64,000 nucleotides of DNA from contig NZ_JAUKPO010000001.1 of NCBI RefSeq assembly GCF_030503435.1, positions 682,001 to 746,000 of the forward strand. Reading direction: 5' to 3'. The notes beneath the pieces are model-generated. The model saw only the letters and a program-made list of their open reading frames with translations, did not search any database and was not told where the DNA came from. Shown here piece after piece: positions 37,999 to 46,509 of this stretch (positions are counted from its first letter, which is position 1; each line of letters begins with the position of its first letter). This DNA comes from Rhodocytophaga aerolata. GTDB lineage: Bacteria > Bacteroidota > Bacteroidia > Cytophagales > 172606-1. The position numbers were made by a program, and so were the translations under genes.

Positions 37999-38736
37999 AT
38001 GCCGGTTACTTATCAGGACATTGTTGCACTCCCGCTGACGCAGCAAGATGTTTTACAAGCTATTCAGCGAGCGCAGGAATGCAATTTTTTAAATAATCTC
38101 CGGCAGCGGCATCCCACTATTGAGTTCGACTGTAAAATACGAGGCTTTATTGGCGAAATAGCTCTGCAAAAATGGTTTGCCTCCCATCATATTCATTTTC
38201 AACAAACCCATTATCTGGCAGATACTACTGGTATAGATGTAGATTTTTTATATGCTTATGCAGACAAATCGCTTAATCTGGAACTCAAAACATCCCTTAT
38301 TCCCGATGAATGGCGTAACCTGCCCAACTGTGTAGAAAAAGGTGATATTAAATTAATACGGCGGGGAAGGCAACTCATTGAAGCATTACGTGGAGATATT
38401 CATGTGCAGATTTATTACCGTCAGCGCCGGAAAGCCAAAGATCATTGGCTAGCCCAGCAAAAAGTGGATATTCACCGATGGAAACCTGCAACGCTCTATG
38501 AATTTTTACTAGGCAGAGCTTACCTGGACAATATATTTCTGGTAGGATGGGTAGATAAATCTACGCTAACCCACAATCTGGGCACACTTCCTATACAGCA
38601 AAGTACCTGGCAATTTAAGGGCTCCAGCAGACGGTTCTGGAAATGCAATATCGCCCGAAACGCCTTAAAGCCAATAGAACTTATTACCTATCTGCAAAAT
38701 CTGCCTGCGGCGATCATTAAGACAACAGCCGCCTAA
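37999..38736 (+). CDS. Possible PD-(D/E)XK restriction endonuclease partner
   Basis: The frame opens at a TTG (37966); the ATG at 37999 gives a 245-residue protein. I do not recognise a named family, but the sequence has a nuclease-like layout: GFIGEIALQKWF near residue 48-59, then GIDVDFLY with Asp80/Asp82, and LELKTSL with Glu95 and Lys97 on the next strand, the D...ExK of PD-(D/E)XK folds. QIYYRQRRKA follows, like the post-core strand of such nucleases. It is 108 bases after a DNA methyltransferase on the same strand. A restriction-enzyme role is therefore likely but unproven; a DNA-repair or structural role is the alternative. Confidence 0.6.
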   Translation: MPVTYQDIVALPLTQQDVLQAIQRAQECNFLNNLRQRHPTIEFDCKIRGFIGEIALQKWFASHHIHFQQTHYLADTTGIDVDFLYAYADKSLNLELKTSLIPDEWRNLPNCVEKGDIKLIRRGRQLIEALRGDIHVQIYYRQRRKAKDHWLAQQKVDIHRWKPATLYEFLLGRAYLDNIFLVGWVDKSTLTHNLGTLPIQQSTWQFKGSSRRFWKCNIARNALKPIELITYLQNLPAAIIKTTAA

Positions 38737-38756
38737 AAAGCTTTTTTTTACAGAAT

Positions 38757-38764
38757 TAATTTTG
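38757..38764 (+). promoter_or_regulatory. Putative -7 element (TAATTTTG) before the DUF4349 gene
   Basis: Matches TAnnTTTG, 79 bases before the ATG at 38843. No obvious -33 TTTG. Confidence 0.35.
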
Positions 38765-38842
38765 TCAGTAGTCAGGTTACTTCCACAGAGCTTATGTATT
38801 AATTGTCTGATTTTTTCTTCAATTAATTCTAATCTTTAGCGT

Positions 38843-39772
38843 ATGTATTCCTATTCCATCTTAAAGAATTCTAGATTTTGCTATATAGTGTTTATTGTCT
38901 TGCTGTTTAGCTGTCATAACTCTAACGATGCTTTTCATAAAGAATCTAATTTAAAGGAACCGGCGGGGAATAACGATTCTATCTCTATACAAGCAGATAC
39001 TGTTGCACTGGCTTTTGATACTTCCGAAAGAAAATTTATCCGCACAGCCGATGTTAAGTTTAAAACTAAAGATGTTGCCCGTACTACGCAAGCCATAGAA
39101 AACCTTACCGGAAGATACAATGGCTTTGTGGTTCATACCCAATTAACCGCATCAGTTATTCACACTTCCACTTTTCCGGTCAGTGCCGATAGCCTGTTAG
39201 AGCGGAAGGAATTTACCGTGGAAAATACTATGACCATCCGGGTGCCAAACCAGCAGCTGGACACACTGCTAGCTGCCATTGTTAACTTAGCGGACTTTGT
39301 TGATTTTCGTTTGGTAAAAGCCGAAGATATCCAGCTACAAGTATTGGAAAATAGCCTAAAAATAAAGCGGGCTGCTCAAGCAGAGAAAAGGTATACAAAA
39401 GCCATAGACGAACAAAACAAAAAACTGCCTGAAAAGATGAATGCAGAAGAAGAGTTGTTAACCTTACAAAGCCAGGCAGACCAGCATACGCTAGCTAATT
39501 TGGCATATTTAGATAGAGTAAATTTTAGTACTGTATCTCTGCAATTTTACCAATCACCTGGCTTCACCTATGAGGTACTAGCCAATCCCGAGAGGATAAA
39601 AGCTTTCGAGCCAGATTTTTTACAAAAATTAGTAGAAGCGTTAGCCAGCGGATGGGATATATTGGCAGAAGTAGCGCTTTTCCTGGCCAGAATATGGGCT
39701 TTGCTAGTTCTAGGCATTTGCGGATTTTGGTTGTATAAAAAAGCAAGAGTGCATGTTATGGGAAGACTCTAA
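38843..39772 (+). CDS. DUF4349-like lipoprotein
   Basis: A 309-residue protein with a lipobox (IVFIVLLFSC, Cys24) and a short polar linker. The body has the DUF4349 pattern: RKFIRTADVKFKTKDVARTT, IRVPNQQLDTLLAAIVNLAD, a coiled-coil stretch (DEQNKKLPEKMNAEEELLTL) and FSTVSLQFYQSPG. It ends in one membrane segment (ALFLARIWALLVLGICGFWL) and a basic tail. The family is membrane-anchored with an extracytoplasmic domain of unknown function. A promoter-like TAATTTTG lies 79 bases before the ATG, so it is probably not part of the preceding pair. Confidence 0.8.
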   Translation: MYSYSILKNSRFCYIVFIVLLFSCHNSNDAFHKESNLKEPAGNNDSISIQADTVALAFDTSERKFIRTADVKFKTKDVARTTQAIENLTGRYNGFVVHTQLTASVIHTSTFPVSADSLLERKEFTVENTMTIRVPNQQLDTLLAAIVNLADFVDFRLVKAEDIQLQVLENSLKIKRAAQAEKRYTKAIDEQNKKLPEKMNAEEELLTLQSQADQHTLANLAYLDRVNFSTVSLQFYQSPGFTYEVLANPERIKAFEPDFLQKLVEALASGWDILAEVALFLARIWALLVLGICGFWLYKKARVHVMGRL

Positions 39773-40013
39773 AATCGTCTTACATGCTTTTGTGCCTTGT
39801 ATGTTAGAGCTACTCATGATAGACCTGAATACTGGTTTGTTTTTTATAATCAATAAACTTTTACAGGTTCAAATTTACTATCTACATATTTCTGATTTCC
39901 AATAGCTTATGAATTATTACATTTTTTGTAAAAAAGGCCAAATATTATTAAACATTTTTTAGGATTATTATTATATTATTTTTAAATTATTTAATATTTT
40001 CAGAAGGATTATC

Positions 40014-40021
40014 TATATTTG
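40014..40021 (+). promoter_or_regulatory. Putative -7 element (TATATTTG)
   Basis: Matches TAnnTTTG in very AT-rich DNA, 42 bases before the ATG at 40063. No TTTG -33 box was found at the expected spacing. Confidence 0.4.
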
Positions 40022-40062
40022 TTGTAAACCTGAAAATGATTTTTTCAACATCTACATAAACA

Positions 40063-40479
40063 ATGTTGGCTATGATTATAAAAGAGCAATATATGCCTAA
40101 GAATAAAAATGCTTTTGAAAGCAGAATAGAATCTATTCTTGAAAAACGCCGCAAAATGGCTGAAGAAGAAAGAATCAAAAAGGAAGAAAAGTTGCAAAAG
40201 AAAAAAGACAAGCTGCTTGCCCGTTTTGAAGACGACTTTGCAGAATTAGCTGAGTTATTGAAAGAATCTTCTATGCAGTATCAGGCTTTTTCCGAAGGAG
40301 AAGATATTTTTATTCAGATAACTCACCAGATGAAGTCGGTGAAATTATTTCTACCTGAAGACAGTAAATCCTATACACAAGGATGGGAGTTTGAGGGAAA
40401 TTTTTATAAAACCCGCAATATTGAAGATTTAATGTTAGCTATCCATGAAGCGTTTAAAAAAACACTCAGTTATAACTAA
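40063..40479 (+). CDS. Small coiled-coil protein, unknown
   Basis: A 138-residue frame with in-frame ATGs at 40063, 40072 and 40093; MPKNKNAFESRIESILEKRR from 40093 looks like a natural cytosolic start, but the promoter-like element fits any of them. The N-terminal half is a highly charged helix (Lys/Glu-rich, residues about 25-60), the rest a compact alpha/beta-looking domain with ITHQMKSVKLFLPEDSKSYT. I do not recognise the family. No neighbouring gene suggests a role. Confidence 0.6.
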   Translation: MLAMIIKEQYMPKNKNAFESRIESILEKRRKMAEEERIKKEEKLQKKKDKLLARFEDDFAELAELLKESSMQYQAFSEGEDIFIQITHQMKSVKLFLPEDSKSYTQGWEFEGNFYKTRNIEDLMLAIHEAFKKTLSYN

Positions 40480-41058
40480 CTATTTCGTGTATTAAGCTAG
40501 TAATCTGCTTTATACGGTTTGCACACCAACTATCTTATATAATTTATTGAAAGCTAGAGGAAAGCTCAGCTTTAGTTACTAATCAGGTACCAGAAAACAG
40601 AGCTTTTTACTACTGGTTAATAGTTGTTACTGTTTTAGTACGTATACTCCTCCTTACCAAACATTCATACACACTTAATACAGCCTTAATTTAAAAGCCA
40701 TAAATTTTTCACAATTTTGTTTCAAGGTTATTCTTCATACATATGTTATGGGTAATGGAAAACGCTTCAATTTTTTGAAGTGTTTTTTCTTTTTACCTGC
40801 CTGAAATTCTTTACATCCGGTTTAAGAAATATACTGGCTATCTGGCCAGAAATACCATTAGAAAATACCATCTAAAAGAGAGGTATCTGGGCTATGCTGA
40901 AAAGCCATTATTCAGTATTCAATTTAATAAACTTCCTAGCCAGGCGGCATTCCATATATTCAGCAGTAGAGCACTGAAATTGAGAGTACTATGCGGTAAA
41001 TAGCCGTTTACCTTTGCTGATTTCCTGCATATATAGCTGTACAATAAATTATACTGTT
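40480..41058. other. Intergenic region with an orphan terminator
   Basis: No gene is apparent in 579 bases. A clear terminator lies at 40759-40787, far from the preceding stop (280 bases), and a promoter-like CAATTTTG sits about 40 bases upstream of it, so a short transcript is conceivable. The part after the terminator has no recognisable feature. Confidence 0.5.
40759..40787 (+). terminator. Rho-independent terminator
   Basis: Twelve-base arms with one G-T wobble (aaaacgcttcaa / ttgaagtgtttt), a four-T loop and a following T run. It is about 280 bases after the nearest upstream stop codon. Confidence 0.8.
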
Positions 41059-41634
41059 ATGGAAGCTCACTTGAATATACTATCGCATGCTATTGCTGAA
41101 AAATTTACTACTACAGAGAATGACCAGGCAATTTTTATAGAGAAAAAATGGTATAGTGCCAGTTATGTAATTCTGTTGCTATTTTCGTTGCTCTGGAACA
41201 GTTTCCTGTACTTTTTTTATACAGCCCTAGTAATAGAGCAAGTATCTTTAGCAGCTTATCTTTTTCTAATGCTACTTGTTATAGCTGGTATCTGGATCTT
41301 CTATGCAGCTATCTGTGGTCTTGTGAACAAAACTACTATTCAGGCAGACAAACATTCTGTATTTGTGCGGCATACGCCACTTCCCTGGACAGGACAAAGA
41401 ACTATACCTAAGCAGGATATTGATCAGGTATATGTGGTTCAGCAAATCCATTCAAATAAAGGCACAACCTATATTAGGTATAGTGTAGACTTACTTACCA
41501 GGTATGATCAAACAATTACCTTACTGAAAGGATTGGATACGCTGGCAGAAGCCAGATTTATTGAGCAAAAACTTGACACTTTTTTTGCTACAAAAGATCC
41601 GCAAAGTAATGAAATGGCCCTGTCACAGCAATAA
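41059..41634 (+). CDS. Membrane protein with possible PH-like C-terminal domain
   Basis: The frame opens at 41014, but the ATG at 41059 (MEAHLNILSHAIAEKF) is the likely start, giving 191 residues. Two hydrophobic segments occupy about residues 40-85 (ASYVILLLFSLLWNSFLYFF and AAYLFLMLLVIAGIWIFYAA). The C-terminal half (FVRHTPLPWTGQRTIPKQDI, TYIRYSVDLLTRYD) looks like a small beta domain, reminiscent of bacterial PH-like membrane proteins. Function is unknown. The J-domain gene follows 112 bases later. Confidence 0.65.
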   Translation: MEAHLNILSHAIAEKFTTTENDQAIFIEKKWYSASYVILLLFSLLWNSFLYFFYTALVIEQVSLAAYLFLMLLVIAGIWIFYAAICGLVNKTTIQADKHSVFVRHTPLPWTGQRTIPKQDIDQVYVVQQIHSNKGTTYIRYSVDLLTRYDQTITLLKGLDTLAEARFIEQKLDTFFATKDPQSNEMALSQQ

Positions 41635-41746
41635 TAGCTTTAGAAAACTAAACCGTTGAATACCGTTCCAGCGAAACTAATTATACAAGGATAGACGTTT
41701 CAAAGCTTATAGTAATAACGTATCTTGCTGTTCAAGTTTAGTTCAT

Positions 41747-42100
41747 ATGCTTTTCAACCGGTTTATACGTATCCTCAAATCCAATCTGCTGCAAAACCAA
41801 TCTCCGCCACAGGCTAGTTCAGCAGAGCAAAGCTACACCAATGCTCAATCCGGAAACCGCCAACAACAACAGACAGCATCGTTTCAGGAAAACAAGCAGG
41901 AAAACACTTATTACCGGGCACTGGAGGTTACGCCCGGAACTTCTTTTGATGACATAAAAGCATCTTACAAAAAACTGGTGAAAAAATACCACCCGGATCT
42001 TTTTCATAATAATCCCGAAAAACGACGCTATGCAGAGGTAGTAACCCAGCAAATAAACGAAGCTTATGCGTATTTTGAGCAGAAAATGGGTATGCACTAA
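41747..42100 (+). CDS. Short J-domain (DnaJ-like) protein
   Basis: A 117-residue protein: a Gln/Ser-rich N-terminus of about 55 residues, then a compact J domain (YYRALEVTPGTSFDDIKASY, KKLVKKYHPDLFHN, HPD near residue 82-84, VVTQQINEAYAYFEQKMG). J proteins stimulate DnaK/Hsp70 ATPase through the HPD loop. There is no Gly/Phe or zinc-finger region, so this is a type III J-protein recruiting DnaK to a specific client, unknown here. Its stop codon is only one base from the convergent phosphotransferase stop. Confidence 0.85.
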   Translation: MLFNRFIRILKSNLLQNQSPPQASSAEQSYTNAQSGNRQQQQTASFQENKQENTYYRALEVTPGTSFDDIKASYKKLVKKYHPDLFHNNPEKRRYAEVVTQQINEAYAYFEQKMGMH

Positions 42101-42101
42101 G

Positions 42102-43157
42102 TTATAACTTGTAAATCCGGTTTGTTTCTATGGCTTTAACTGCCGTTTGGGCACAAGCTTGCAATACATGGATTAAAGAAGCAAACCGTTCGTCTTGGGT
42201 AAAGCCTTTTTTGTAGCGGAAGTATATCTGTTGCACGATTACGGCAATTTTAAATAAGCCAAATACATAATAGAATACCACATTCTTCACCTCCCGGCCA
42301 CTTTTTTGGGCATACCGCTCAACGAGTTGTTCGCGGGTAAGGTTGCCGGGCAAGGTAGTAAGGCCGAACAAATGCAAAGGTTCCGGATCAGTCGGTTCTA
42401 TCCAGTAACCTAACGTAGTACCCAAATCCATTAACGGATCGCCAAGGGTAGCCATTTCCCAATCTAACACGGCTAATATCTGGTACAAGTCAGAATCGAA
42501 AACAATGTTATCGTATTTATAGTCATTATGAATCAGACTTATATATACCTCCGGCGGTCTGTTTTGCTCTAACCAGGCAGCCACCTGAGCCATTTGGGGA
42601 ATATCGTCTGTTTGCGAATTTTTGTAACGTTTGCCCCAGCCTTCTACTTGCCTTTGTACATATCCTTCAGGTTTACCCAAACTAGCTATTTCCGGCTGAT
42701 TTATATCAATAGCGTGAATGGTAGCCAGATTATCTATTAGCTTTTCGGAAAGATTCTGCATAGTAGATGGATAGAGCTTTATTTCCCGGTTTGCCTGATT
42801 CCGCAGAATTACTCCCCGTACGCGTTCCATAATATAAAATGGCGCACCAATAATAGACGTATCGCCACAGTATAAAATTGGATTAGGTACTTTGTGATAG
42901 ACCGGTTTCAAGGCTTTCAGTACCAGATATTCCCGTTCCATATCGTGCCCAGATTTAACAGTTGCACCAAAGGGTGGCCTGCGTAACACTAATTCCTGGT
43001 TCCCCCACGCCAGCAAGTAGGTCAGGTTAGAATATCCGCTGGGAAACTGGGTAACTTCCAGGGTGGAGCTTGCGTGAAAATGCGCTGATAAGTAGGCTTT
43101 TAGTTTAGCTACATCCAGCTCCTCGCCTGTCCGTATGGTTCGTGCCTGGTCTATCAT
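42102..43157 (-). CDS. ACAD10/11-like phosphotransferase (aminoglycoside-kinase fold)
   Basis: A 351-residue APH/choline-kinase-fold protein. The catalytic loop is LIHNDYKYDNIVFD, with the HxDxxxxN core modified to HNDYKYDN, and the metal-binding aspartate lies in LAVLDWEMATLGDPLMDLGT. FPSGYSNLTYLL, LVLRRPPFG, EREYLVLKAL and SIIGAPFYIMERVRG match the N-terminal kinase half of ACAD10/11. In eukaryotes ACAD11 phosphorylates 4-hydroxyacyl-CoA; LvaA in Pseudomonas plays a similar part. It is the last gene of the - strand run. Substrate assignment is inference. Confidence 0.85.
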   Translation of the reverse strand: MIDQARTIRTGEELDVAKLKAYLSAHFHASSTLEVTQFPSGYSNLTYLLAWGNQELVLRRPPFGATVKSGHDMEREYLVLKALKPVYHKVPNPILYCGDTSIIGAPFYIMERVRGVILRNQANREIKLYPSTMQNLSEKLIDNLATIHAIDINQPEIASLGKPEGYVQRQVEGWGKRYKNSQTDDIPQMAQVAAWLEQNRPPEVYISLIHNDYKYDNIVFDSDLYQILAVLDWEMATLGDPLMDLGTTLGYWIEPTDPEPLHLFGLTTLPGNLTREQLVERYAQKSGREVKNVVFYYVFGLFKIAVIVQQIYFRYKKGFTQDERFASLIHVLQACAQTAVKAIETNRIYKL

Positions 43158-43263
43158 AAAAGAAATATAAACATATAAAAATCAGAAAACCTGAAGACTA
43201 TTTAAATTGTTTTATATTGGTTATAACACGTTTTTGAGAACAGAAAATTATTATTTCATCAGT

Positions 43264-44475
43264 CTATTTACTCTCCAGGCCGTAGTTTTTCAGAATTTTT
43301 CTGGCCACTACAGCCTTATGCACCTCATCTGGACCATCGTATATTCTGGCGCCCCGTTCATGCCTATACCAGTAAGCCAATATGGTATCATCTGTTATGC
43401 CTAAAGCGCCATGCACTTGTATAGCCCGGTCTATTACGGTTTGCAATACATTGGCTACAAAAAATTTGATGGTAGAAATTTCTTCCCGCACAGCTGCCTG
43501 CCCTTCGACTTCCATCTGATAAGCCGTATGGAGCACCATAAGCCTGGCCGCCTGGATACTTGCTCTGGATTCAGCTATCCAGGCTTGGATGGTTTGCTTA
43601 TTGCCCAAAAACTCACCAGGAGCTATTTCTCTGGCTACTGCCCGTTTACACATCAGATCGAAGGCCCGTTCGCAAATGCCAATCCACCGCATACAATGAT
43701 GTATTCTTCCCGGACCCAGCCGCTCCTGTGCTAGCTTGAAACCGGCTCCTTCTGGACCTAGTAAATTTTCTATGGGTACCCGGCAATTTTCATATTTTAT
43801 TTCCGCATGGCTGTTGTAGCTGTCTCCTGCTTCACCCATAATCCGGATGTTGCGCACATGTATAAAACCAGGAGTGTCTGTAGGCACAAGGATCATACTG
43901 GCTCTGGTATAAGGATTAGGCTGCTCCAGATTTGTAACTGCCATAACTATGGCAAACCTGGCTCCATCTGCAGAAGAGGTAAACCATTTGTGTCCGTTAA
44001 TGACATAACTATTCTCTTCTCTCACAGCTGTAGTGCTCATCATCACCGGGTTAGATCCGGCAAAACCTGGCTCAGTCATGGAGAAGCAACTGCGGAGTTC
44101 TCCTTTCATTAATGGATTCAGAAATTTCTCTTTTTGTTCTGCACTACCAAACTTATGGAGTAATTCCATATTGCCAATATCCGGTGCCTGGCAGTTAAAC
44201 ACATAATGACCAATAGGCGTACGGCCTAGTTCTTCGCTCACCTGGGCAAATTCCACTAAGGTTAATCCCATACCGCCATCCTTTTCCGGTAGGTGTGGAG
44301 CCCAAAGCCCGGCTTTTTTTACGGCATTGCGTTTTTCTGCCAACAGGGGCTCCAGCGAGCGAAATGAGTTATGCAAAAATTGAGCTTCTAATGGGTATAA
44401 CTCCTCTTTTACAAAATTCCGGATTTGAGGTAAAATCTCTTTTAGCCGCTGGGTATTAAATAGGTGGGTTTGCAT
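43264..44475 (-). CDS. ACAD10/11-like acyl-CoA dehydrogenase
   Basis: A 403-residue FAD-dependent acyl-CoA dehydrogenase. Landmarks: CFSMTEPGFAGSNPVMMSTT (flavin site), INGHKWFTSSADGARFAIVM, GPGRIHHCMRWIGICERAFD and IQVHGALGITDDT; near the C-terminus, where many relatives have YEGT, it has YDGPDEVHKAVVA, as in ACAD11. This corresponds to the C-terminal half of eukaryotic ACAD11, whose N-terminal kinase half is the next gene (42102-43157). The pair therefore looks like a split ACAD11. It should act in the cytosol with an electron-transfer flavoprotein, which is not in the window. Confidence 0.9.
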   Translation of the reverse strand: MQTHLFNTQRLKEILPQIRNFVKEELYPLEAQFLHNSFRSLEPLLAEKRNAVKKAGLWAPHLPEKDGGMGLTLVEFAQVSEELGRTPIGHYVFNCQAPDIGNMELLHKFGSAEQKEKFLNPLMKGELRSCFSMTEPGFAGSNPVMMSTTAVREENSYVINGHKWFTSSADGARFAIVMAVTNLEQPNPYTRASMILVPTDTPGFIHVRNIRIMGEAGDSYNSHAEIKYENCRVPIENLLGPEGAGFKLAQERLGPGRIHHCMRWIGICERAFDLMCKRAVAREIAPGEFLGNKQTIQAWIAESRASIQAARLMVLHTAYQMEVEGQAAVREEISTIKFFVANVLQTVIDRAIQVHGALGITDDTILAYWYRHERGARIYDGPDEVHKAVVARKILKNYGLESK

Positions 44476-44492
44476 GAATTTTACAGTAGTAT

Positions 44493-45584
44493 TTATTTCT
44501 TAGGCTGATAGGTAGCTACGGCAATTTTGGAATCGGCTGTACCATAGTAGATAAACCATGTATCTTTGTAATACACCAATCCTTCTACAAAACACACATT
44601 TCCTATCTGTCCGGTAATTTCATAGTCCTTTTCTGGCCGCATGAAATAAGTATCTGTCCGATCGAGCAGCTTTGTTGGATTTTTTGGATCAATTAAGGCT
44701 TGCCCGGCCGTGTAAGTGCCGCCCGGCAGTTTAGGATCTCCATTTGCATCTTTGTTCCGGCTGTTGTAGATCAGGAGTATGCCTTTGTCTGTAATGAGGG
44801 CAGGTGGGCCGGGCTCTACCAGATCACTATCGAATTTACCAGGGCGGGGAGCCAGAATATAGGCAAGCTTTCCATCCTTTTGCTCCATGGGAGTCCAGTC
44901 GGTCAGATTATCGGAAGTAGCTATAAACATATGGGTGTCTCCCCAATACATCCAGTATTTGCCATTAATTTTTTCTGCGATAATTTTGTTCCCTTGTCTG
45001 CGGCTTACGATTGCCCCCGACTTTGACCAAAGATCTTTGTACTTATCGGCTGCTTTGCCGAATGCCAACCCATGTTTTTTCCAGTGAATAAGATCAGTAG
45101 ACGAGGCCACACAAAGTCGGGCTGTTTTACCATCATAGGTGGTGTAGGTCATAAAATAGGTGCCTTTGGCATCTTCAACAATGCGAGGATCTTCACAGCC
45201 GCCTTCCCATTCATAAGGTTTCATAAAATCATTATCTGGGTAGAATACTGGCTCCGGACGCCGGGTAAACGTAAGGCCGTCGGTACTGGTGGCTAGCCCA
45301 ATGCGGGAGGTACCGGCAAATTTTCCTACTTTGTCTTCGGCCCGGTACAACAGATAAACTTTATCGTTGCGCACGACTGCTGCCGGGTTAAATACATCTT
45401 TCTCCTCCCATTTTACGGTTTCTTTCCGGACAGGGCAATTAAAGGTAGTATTGTCTAGTGGGGTAAGGCAAGGATTCTGGGCATCTTGCTTTACAAATGG
45501 CTCCCATGTCCAGGTTTTTTTAGTTTGTCCCAGGCAAAACTGGGTAATAATTGTTAACAGCAGCAATACTCGGAAGAAAGACAT
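44493..45584 (-). CDS. Exported GH130-like beta-propeller glycosidase/phosphorylase
   Basis: The 363-residue protein begins with a cleavable signal peptide (MSFFRVLLLLTIITQFCLGQ). The propeller has the family landmarks FNPAAVVRNDKVYLLYRAED, ATSTDGLTFTR, EGGCEDPRIVEDAKGTYFMT and, near the end, IGNVCFVEGLVYYKDTWFIY followed by YGTADSKIAVA. GH130 enzymes are mannosyl phosphorylases or hydrolases; an exported copy is more likely a hydrolase of the GH130 hydrolase group. Its place inside an acyl-CoA/SDR operon is odd. It is 17 bases upstream of the acyl-CoA dehydrogenase on the same strand, so co-transcription is likely. Confidence 0.8.
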   Translation of the reverse strand: MSFFRVLLLLTIITQFCLGQTKKTWTWEPFVKQDAQNPCLTPLDNTTFNCPVRKETVKWEEKDVFNPAAVVRNDKVYLLYRAEDKVGKFAGTSRIGLATSTDGLTFTRRPEPVFYPDNDFMKPYEWEGGCEDPRIVEDAKGTYFMTYTTYDGKTARLCVASSTDLIHWKKHGLAFGKAADKYKDLWSKSGAIVSRRQGNKIIAEKINGKYWMYWGDTHMFIATSDNLTDWTPMEQKDGKLAYILAPRPGKFDSDLVEPGPPALITDKGILLIYNSRNKDANGDPKLPGGTYTAGQALIDPKNPTKLLDRTDTYFMRPEKDYEITGQIGNVCFVEGLVYYKDTWFIYYGTADSKIAVATYQPKK

Positions 45585-45669
45585 AGAGGTAATTAGCTAA
45601 TTTAGAGTTTAAGATTTTACTTATAGTGTTCAGTATAGCACAAATGGATTCTTCAGGAATATATGTTTA

Positions 45670-46440
45670 TCAGATAGTTAGTCCGCCATCGGCAGTAAAC
45701 ACCGTTCCCGTGCAATAGGCAGAAAAGTCAGACGCCAGGAATAAGGCCAGGGCTCCGATCTCATCTGGTTGGCCAACCCGGTTCAGTGGGGTAGCTTTCA
45801 GGAAACGTTTCAGGATTTCTTCATTCTGCCACAATGCCTGGCTAAATTTCGTTTGAATCAATCCCGGGCAAATGGCATTTACCCGGATTTTGTCTTTGCC
45901 CCACTCTTTGGCCATTACTTTAGTCAGCATAAGTAAGGCAGCTTTACTAACACTGTAAATGCCCAGATTTGGCTCCGGCGACAAGCCACCGATGCTGCTG
46001 ATATTAATTACAGACCCTCCGCCACGGCTTTTCATACTTGGGTATACCAGTTTAGCTAATTCAAAGGGGGCTTTTACATTTACATCCATTATTTTATCGA
46101 AGGCAGCCGTATCGCATTCCAGTACCGGACCAAAAACCGGGTTAGAAGCAGCATTATTCACCAGAATATCTATCCCTCCGTAAGTAGCCATCGTTTTTTC
46201 TACAAGTATGCGTACCTGCTCCAAATTACCCATATTGGCGGCTATTCCGGTGGCCTCTCCGCCTTGGTCTTTTATATTCTTAGCTAAAGCATCCACCGCC
46301 TCTTGTTTGCGGCTGCTTACTACTACACTTGCTCCGGCCGCCGCCATTAACCTGGCCATACTTTCGCCAATGCCTTTGCTGGCACCTGTAATAAGGGCTA
46401 CTTTTCCCTGTAAATTGAATTGTGGTTGATTTATAGCCAT
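45670..46440 (-). CDS. Short-chain dehydrogenase/reductase
   Basis: A classical SDR of 256 residues from ATG 46440 (MAINQPQFNLQGKVALITGA); the longest frame starts at 46506, but the extra residues are not part of the fold. TGASKGIGESMARL is the NAD(P) site, NNAASNPVFGPVLE the NNAG-type strand, and YSVSKAALLMLTK the YxxxK active site, with Ser in INISSIGG. The end (YCTGTVFTADGGLTI) is the usual SDR C-terminus. Together with the second SDR, it could supply oxidation/reduction steps for the hydroxyacyl-CoA pathway or for sugar metabolism. Confidence 0.9.
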   Translation of the reverse strand: MAINQPQFNLQGKVALITGASKGIGESMARLMAAAGASVVVSSRKQEAVDALAKNIKDQGGEATGIAANMGNLEQVRILVEKTMATYGGIDILVNNAASNPVFGPVLECDTAAFDKIMDVNVKAPFELAKLVYPSMKSRGGGSVINISSIGGLSPEPNLGIYSVSKAALLMLTKVMAKEWGKDKIRVNAICPGLIQTKFSQALWQNEEILKRFLKATPLNRVGQPDEIGALALFLASDFSAYCTGTVFTADGGLTI

Positions 46441-46509
46441 AGATAGAGAAATGAGATTAGGTAGTGTTAGAACGTTGGTTGTAAGGAAGATATAATGTAG
46501 TAGCACAAT

